Assembly: GCA_004794655.1 (NCBI GenBank)
Contig: SMMW01000568.1
Span: forward strand, 2,221,001 to 2,285,000
Reading direction: 5' to 3'
Source of the DNA: Marisa cornuarietis
Lineage: Eukaryota; Mollusca; Gastropoda; Architaenioglossa; Ampullariidae
Length of the DNA: 64,000 nt
In this document: piece by piece, positions 59,263-64,000 of the stretch
Layout: every line of letters starts with the position of its first letter
Position numbering within the stretch: the stretch's first letter is position 1
Made by a program: the position numbers and the translations under genes
Notes under the pieces: generated by a model
Databases searched by the model: none
What the model saw: only the letters and a program-made list of their open reading frames with translations
Told to the model about the DNA's origin: nothing

Positions 59263-60390
59263 GGCTTGGTGACGTGCTCCCACAGTGATGATAGACTGGT
59301 GTGCGAGACAACTGCTGTGAAAGTGAGAAGTGATGTTAATCTGTGCTAAGCGTCTCCACGTGGTGAGTGCACGCTGATGATGAGCCGAGCTGTGCTGGTG
59401 ACTCGTAGTATGGGGGTATTTACATGTATGCTTGTATATGTACATTTTGAACATGGGTTAGATATGTGAATGATAAAATGGTCTGTACTTTGAGTAAATT
59501 TATTAAGGATAAGGTGGTATAACCTTGTGTACATTTCCCTCTGTTGTGACTGGTGGTGGCGGGAGATTTACATGTATGAACATGTGTATGATATGGGATA
59601 TTTGTGTGTGTACAGGTGTCTATGACACTAGTTATATATGAATACGTCTGATATAGAGTATTTATTTGTGTATCTGCATAATATAGGGAGCTTAAATGTG
59701 TGTGTGTCTATCTGATATGAGGTGTTTACATGTGAATATACACTACTATGCACACTCTTAAACTTTTGAGCCTCATGTACACAAATGTAAATACCATCAC
59801 TGCAAATACACACGCACACAAATCCCCCCAAATAACAATAACAAAGATGAGCTTATATCTCACAGCTCTCCAGACAAACCTTGTTCCCTCCGATTTACAA
59901 AGATCAACATTCTTACATAAGGAGAAAATGTCCTGTGAGACAAGCAGCAAAGAGCAAATAGAAGACTTGAACATGCACAGAAAAGTAGGTAAAGATGTCA
60001 CGATAAACGGGAGTACTACTCACTTGTTGGCTCCTCCAACATAGGTCTCTGTTGACGGCAACAAGACAATAATAAGCAAACAAGTGTGGCAATGAGCGGA
60101 GACCCAAACAACTAACAGGCGCACAGTTCAGTCTCAGGACGAAGAAAGGTAGCAGGTAAAATCTCACAATCGCACAGCTTAGGGTAAAATTCTCACAAGC
60201 ACACAGCTGAGTATGAGGACGAAGAAAGGTAACAGGTAAAGATATAATCATCTCATGGCCATGTCGGCAGTGAGCTGTCAGTGGTTCAGAGGAACGTCGT
60301 GTCGAGGGTAGACATTAATTTCACCTTCTGTAAACTTTGTCTTTTGTATGGACAGGATTTTGTTACATTAAGTTTTGATATCTGAGTAAT
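58807..60390. other. Gap with simple repeats, no gene
   Basis: Contains a (TA)n run near 59010-59030 and a (CA)n run at 59205-59261. Open frames over the CA repeat or on the minus strand around 59.7-60.2 kb have no domain or splice support. Confidence 0.5.
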
Positions 60391-60605
60391 ACTCTGTCAG
60401 TGTTGGTCTACATGTATACTCACTCACCCTATCAGTGATTGTCTACATGTATACTCACTAACCCTGTCAGTGATGGTCTACATGTATACTTACCCCGTCA
60501 GTGATGGTCTTCATGTTTACTCACTTAACCTGTCAGTAATGGTCTACACGTATACTTACTTACCCAATCAGTGATGGTCTACATGTTTACTCACTTACCC
60601 TGTCA
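60391..60605. repeat. Minisatellite, about 36-bp unit
   Basis: Units of the form GTCAGTGATGGTCTACATGT followed by ATACTCACTTACCCT repeat about six to seven times with small changes. Confidence 0.85.
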
Positions 60606-60689
60606 CTTTATCTAGAATGTGCGCACGTGGGTCTAACCACGATATACAGTGATGTAATATCGCGTGATTATCTCAAGATGTTAAACAGT

Positions 60690-61115
60690 ATGGACGATAG
60701 GGGGAGCCCTGGGCGGACACATTGTTGTCTGAAAGAAGTCTCCTAGTCTCCTAGTCGATGGTAGGAGTACTGCTCTCTGAACATTGCCCACGCCCCATTT
60801 GTTGGTATCAAACTGTCTAATGCCTTCAGTTTAAAGTTGATGAACGTTTGAAGGAGCTTGTGACACTGGAAAGCGTGTCTATCAGAAGGTGACAACTCAA
60901 CATCTGTTCATCCGGTCAAAAGCCAGCACGTTCCTCTACTAACCATTTCTTCAGCAGTCGTCTTGAGGCAACTCACAATGACTCTCAGCATCACCTCCCC
61001 TGAACGGCTTATCAGGCTGATGGTTGTGTAGTATCATCAGTGTCTAGGGTTCTCTTTCTTGGGGCTTGTGTGACTAATGATTGTGTGCTCTCGTCATCCG
61101 TTAAGTAACTTCTCA
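60690..61115 (-). pseudogene. Decayed reverse-transcriptase fragment
   Basis: Minus strand keeps scattered matches to LINE reverse transcriptase: a segment like FINFKLKALDSLIPTNGAW (compare F-V-D-F-E-K-A-F-D-S) followed at the right distance by LPLSSILFNILR (compare LSPILFNIFLE). Many stops and shifts intervene. Confidence 0.5.
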
Positions 61116-61139
61116 AATCTTTCGGCACAGAGTGGTGAG

Positions 61140-62010
61140 GGTCTGTCTTCCTCACCCTCTTGAGCAGCTCAGCTGGAAACTTATCAACACCAGTCTGCCT
61201 ATTATGAGGTCCGTAAGATCAGTACCATCCGTCATTTTCTCTCTACACGCACTACCAACACTCTTGTCTGTGTGTTTGTTCTTTCTTGGCTTGATTACTG
61301 CAACTCCTTGCTCGCAGACTGCTACCCCTCATCCCCCATTCAGAGACTCCAGAAAGTACAGAGCACGTCTGGTGCTTAGAGCATGTCACTCCTCTCCTTC
61401 GTTCTCTACACTGGCTACCCATCCGTTCTCGCATTCAGTACAAACTGTCTGTGCTGTGTTTTAATTTCTTTGCAGGCTCCTGTCCTGATTATTTCTCTGA
61501 ACTTCTCATCCATTATATCCCGGCCAGAGAAATACGTTCTACCTCTGATAACCGTATCCTAACTGTTCCTGTTACCAGAACAGCAACATATGGTCACAGG
61601 ATTTTCGGTTACTGTGCAGCAAAACAATGGAACTCTCTCCCTTTCCATATCCGCCACCTTCCTACAATTGAATCATTCAAATCTGCACTGAAAACCATCT
61701 CTTCCTTGAGCATTACTCCTAACACAGTCCACAATGCTGGTCCTTTTTACCCTCCCCCTCCCGCTCTTGCGACTTTTCTACCCATCTTTCTCTGCAGAAT
61801 CACTATATTCTCTGTTCCTGTTACTTGGTGCATTTTTGTGTTTTCTATCTTTGCTTTCTGTTTGTCGTCAGTACTGTCGTTTATTCTTACTCCCCTCGTG
61901 TTCTATCCATTTAGTCCATGTCTCTTCCCCGTTTTAAGCGCTAAGAGCATGCTCTCTATGAGTGTGAAAATGCGCTATAAAAATCTTCACTATTATTATT
62001 ATTATAGGTG
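61140..62010 (+). mobile_element. CR1/jockey-like LINE, longest copy here
   Basis: Encodes RT C-terminal motifs across broken frames: TIRHFLSTRTTNTLVCVF, VLSWLDYCNSLLADCYPS, then an open stretch 61451-62035 with SCPDYFSELLIHYIPAREI, NRILTVPVTRTATYGHRIFG and AAKQWNSLPFHIRHLPTIES. It ends with GCGCTAAGAGCATGCTCTCT, GCGCTATAAAAATCTTCA and a short ATT tail. It is 5' truncated and frameshifted. Confidence 0.82.
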
Positions 62011-62011
62011 G

Positions 62012-62115
62012 CTATTTTCCATTCAGAGTGTATAGGTATCTCTATTTCCTTCATTCAGAGTGTGTAGCTATCTGTATTTCCTTCATTCACAGTGTATAGC
62101 TATCTCTATTTCTTC
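62012..62115. repeat. Tandem repeat, about 32-bp unit
   Basis: TTCAGAGTGTATAGGTATCT-type units followed by CTATTTCCTTCA occur three times in a row. Confidence 0.85.
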
Positions 62116-63289
62116 CCGTAGGACTGATAAGTCTGCAGGCTCACTGGTTCTTGTCTGGTAGAGTTAGAAGCAGCTGGTGTCTGGTTTCAGTTAGAAGTTG
62201 TAAATATCAAGAGTATTTAGTCCATGTGATGTTGGAAGTGTTTTGTGTGAGAAGATGCCGACTATTGTCTTCTATAACTGAAGTTTTTCACTGGCTGTCG
62301 TAACTGTCCTCAGTCTGTAGTAGACAGTTTGTGCTCCTAACTGAGATTACTTCCTCTCTATGCCGCGGCATTATTCCTCCATGCAGTTCTTTCTCTGCTG
62401 CTCTGTCCAACTTTGACTTGCTGCTTCATCTTCTCATGTATCTCACTTTTCTAAGAGAAGGCAGCCGGTAAGGCACAGGAAGGGCTGCCCACTCCATGTT
62501 CGCCAGTTGATGTTTCTCTGTCGATCTGAGTGTCAGGGGGACATATGGTGTTTAATGTTTACTACGAGACATTTACTACGTGACATACTCTGTGTGACAT
62601 ATCGTGTTTACGATTTATCTAGGAGGCATGTACATTATGGCATGGGGCAAAATCTGAAATGAGTGGTGAGTCATATTATCTTTATAGGAGCAAAATTTGA
62701 CATGAATGATGACTCATTGTCTGCCCGAGTGGTGAACTCAGATCATTTAAGATTTGCCATTGCGTGACTTCTCTTTGGGAAGAATAAACAGACAAGAGTA
62801 GCTGAACTTGTAGATGCAGGTAGCAGAGGGAAAATACTTAACATTCCAGTTAAAGACATACCTCACATTTTCCCCTTTGTCAAACAAAGTGCCTTGCTTC
62901 AAATTTACACCTGTCTTTTGTTGACAGCAGTCTTTCAACTTTAGGAGCTTTGCATTCATTTCTAAGCCTTGACGTGGTTTTAGATGGAGTGGCAATCATG
63001 ACCAACATATCAGCTTAAAGGCATCCATAACTTGCATGCGCACCGATTCATAATACCATTACATCAGGTGGTTACTGCTTTGTCTGATCAGTCATTTCTT
63101 GTGCGAAATTTGTGTGCAAGAGACGACGGGTACCTGTGCTGAGAGTGAGTGAGTGAGCTCTGTCTACAAGCCACCCTAACTAATATTTCTGTGACATACG
63201 ATATTACTAACGATAGTCGCACATTTACAGGTCAGAACTTACATTACAAAAGATAATAACAATGGTGGGGGGAGTGGTTACAGTGTTTC
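62116..63289. other. Gap with no recognised gene
   Basis: Around 63190-63260 the sequence resembles the region beyond the last exon of the intact lectin gene (about 23080-23170), as expected for the 3' flank of the neighbouring lectin copy. Nothing else recognised. Confidence 0.5.
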
Positions 63290-63404
63290 TTTATTTTGTC
63301 CTAGATCATCAATCTTAGCCCATGTGCCATGGTAAGAGAAGGAGACTCTGACCAGCTGTCTGAACATTAGTAACGGACAGTGTTGACAGCACAAAATTTG
63401 TCAT

Positions 63405-63655
63405 TCAATGCATCTCGATGTTTACCTGACAAACAAACCCCTGCTTCGCAGAACAGTCAATGTCGTTGAGTCCGATAGGTTCAAAGTAATTGACTTCGAC
63501 ACAGTCCTCCTTGCCCCCAGAGTTGTCCGGTAAGCCCCTGTCCCAGAGTCCGGAATCTTTCGACAATGGGGTGCCGTCATCCCACAGGAAGGTTCCCTCA
63601 TTCACCATGTCATTCGCTCCAACCCACACGTTACCGGTTTGTGAATGCACTTGAC
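63405..63655 (-). CDS. Terminal CTLD exon of a second lectin gene (partial)
   Basis: The exon starts after acceptor CTGTTCAG in phase 1 and encodes GQVHSQTGNVWVGANDMVNE onward to GFVCQVNIEMH and a stop. It corresponds to the last exon of the 23.3-27.7 kb gene (87 codons there, 83 here), with the same open structure and a polyadenylation signal at 63295-63290. All CTLD cysteines of this half are kept. The sugar-site motif reads LPDN where its paralogues read QPDD or QPDN, so the long-loop Ca2+/sugar contact may be altered. The other exons must lie beyond 64000 on this strand. Confidence 0.82.
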
Positions 63656-64000
63656 CTGAACAGAAACGATGTTTTAACTCGGTCAATGGTATTGCAGAAA
63701 GAGAATTTTCATGTTTGATATTCGTTCTTTTCAAAGAATTCGAAAACTACAAGAACACGCGTCTTAAAAAATTACAGTTGTGCTTACCCATGAAGATATC
63801 TACCAAAACTCTAGTGTAAAGATGGGAAGCGTGCAAAGGAAACACGAAAACGCAGCATGACTTTTTAAGTACATGTCAATAAGAACAACTGTATTCTCAG
63901 GAGCAAAGAAAGTTTGACAGCTCAACAGACTAACTTCTTTTCACAGGAAAGCAATCGAGAAAAGCTGTTTCATGTGTGTCTCTAGACTTAATAAATCACT
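63656..64000 (-). other. Probable intron of the partial lectin gene
   Basis: No further lectin exon is seen before the window ends; by analogy with the intact gene (0.73-kb intron here) the first CTLD half should lie within the next kilobase. Confidence 0.5.

Noticed and set aside
59167..60251. Overlapping minus-strand frames of 60-112 residues
   Set aside because: Valine/cysteine runs come from the (CA)n repeat and the others lack any recognisable domain.

Overview
The window is animal nuclear DNA, most likely from a gastropod mollusc. Genes are split by GT-AG and some GC-AG introns, microsatellites and retrotransposons are dense, and the main gene family has Ig-like domains, a coiled coil and a C-type lectin domain (CTLD), the layout of the CREP/FREP (VIgL) immune lectins known from snails. 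The species cannot be named from sequence alone.

Layout. 1-4 kb: broken 5' part of a minus-strand lectin gene, carrying a hAT remnant. 7.3-11.2 kb: two adjacent minus-strand, single-exon-like genes, a type II membrane polysaccharide pyruvyl transferase and a triose-phosphate-translocator (TPT)-family transporter. 11.6-12.1 kb: degraded 28S rRNA fragment. 14.4-15 kb: an orphan lectin promoter, start exon and signal-peptide exon. 15.3-18 kb and 31.6-34 kb: two copies of one segmental duplication. 18.2-20.8 kb and 44.1-56.2 kb: two plus-strand Ig/coiled-coil/CTLD genes, both broken. 23.3-27.7 kb: one lectin gene that assembles without any lesion (minus strand, five exons, 196 aa). 38.1 kb: orphan frameshifted CTLD exon. 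38.7-41.8 kb: nearly intact non-LTR retrotransposon with a perfect 12-bp target duplication. 46.5-54 kb: an ISL2EU-like DNA transposon (THAP/DDE transposase plus YqaJ/SWIM protein) sitting inside an Ig exon. 56.6-58.2 kb: a large inverted repeat whose two arms carry the same small two-exon reading frame. 58.6-62.1 kb: minisatellites and LINE debris. 63.4 kb: last CTLD exon of another minus-strand lectin gene that continues past the window.

How it fits together. The lectin locus behaves as a kit of exons joined mostly at phase 1: a TATA promoter with an exon ending exactly at ATG, a 73-nt signal-peptide exon, a short linker exon or a set of Ig and coiled-coil exons, then a 180-nt and a terminal CTLD exon. 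Four promoter cassettes and several partial genes show duplication, inversion and decay of this kit, much of it associated with transposons. Separately, the pyruvyl transferase and TPT-like transporter suggest a Golgi glycan-pyruvylation module: TPT relatives in plants carry phosphoenolpyruvate, the donor used by pyruvyl transferases. This pairing is the most promising candidate for an undescribed system here.
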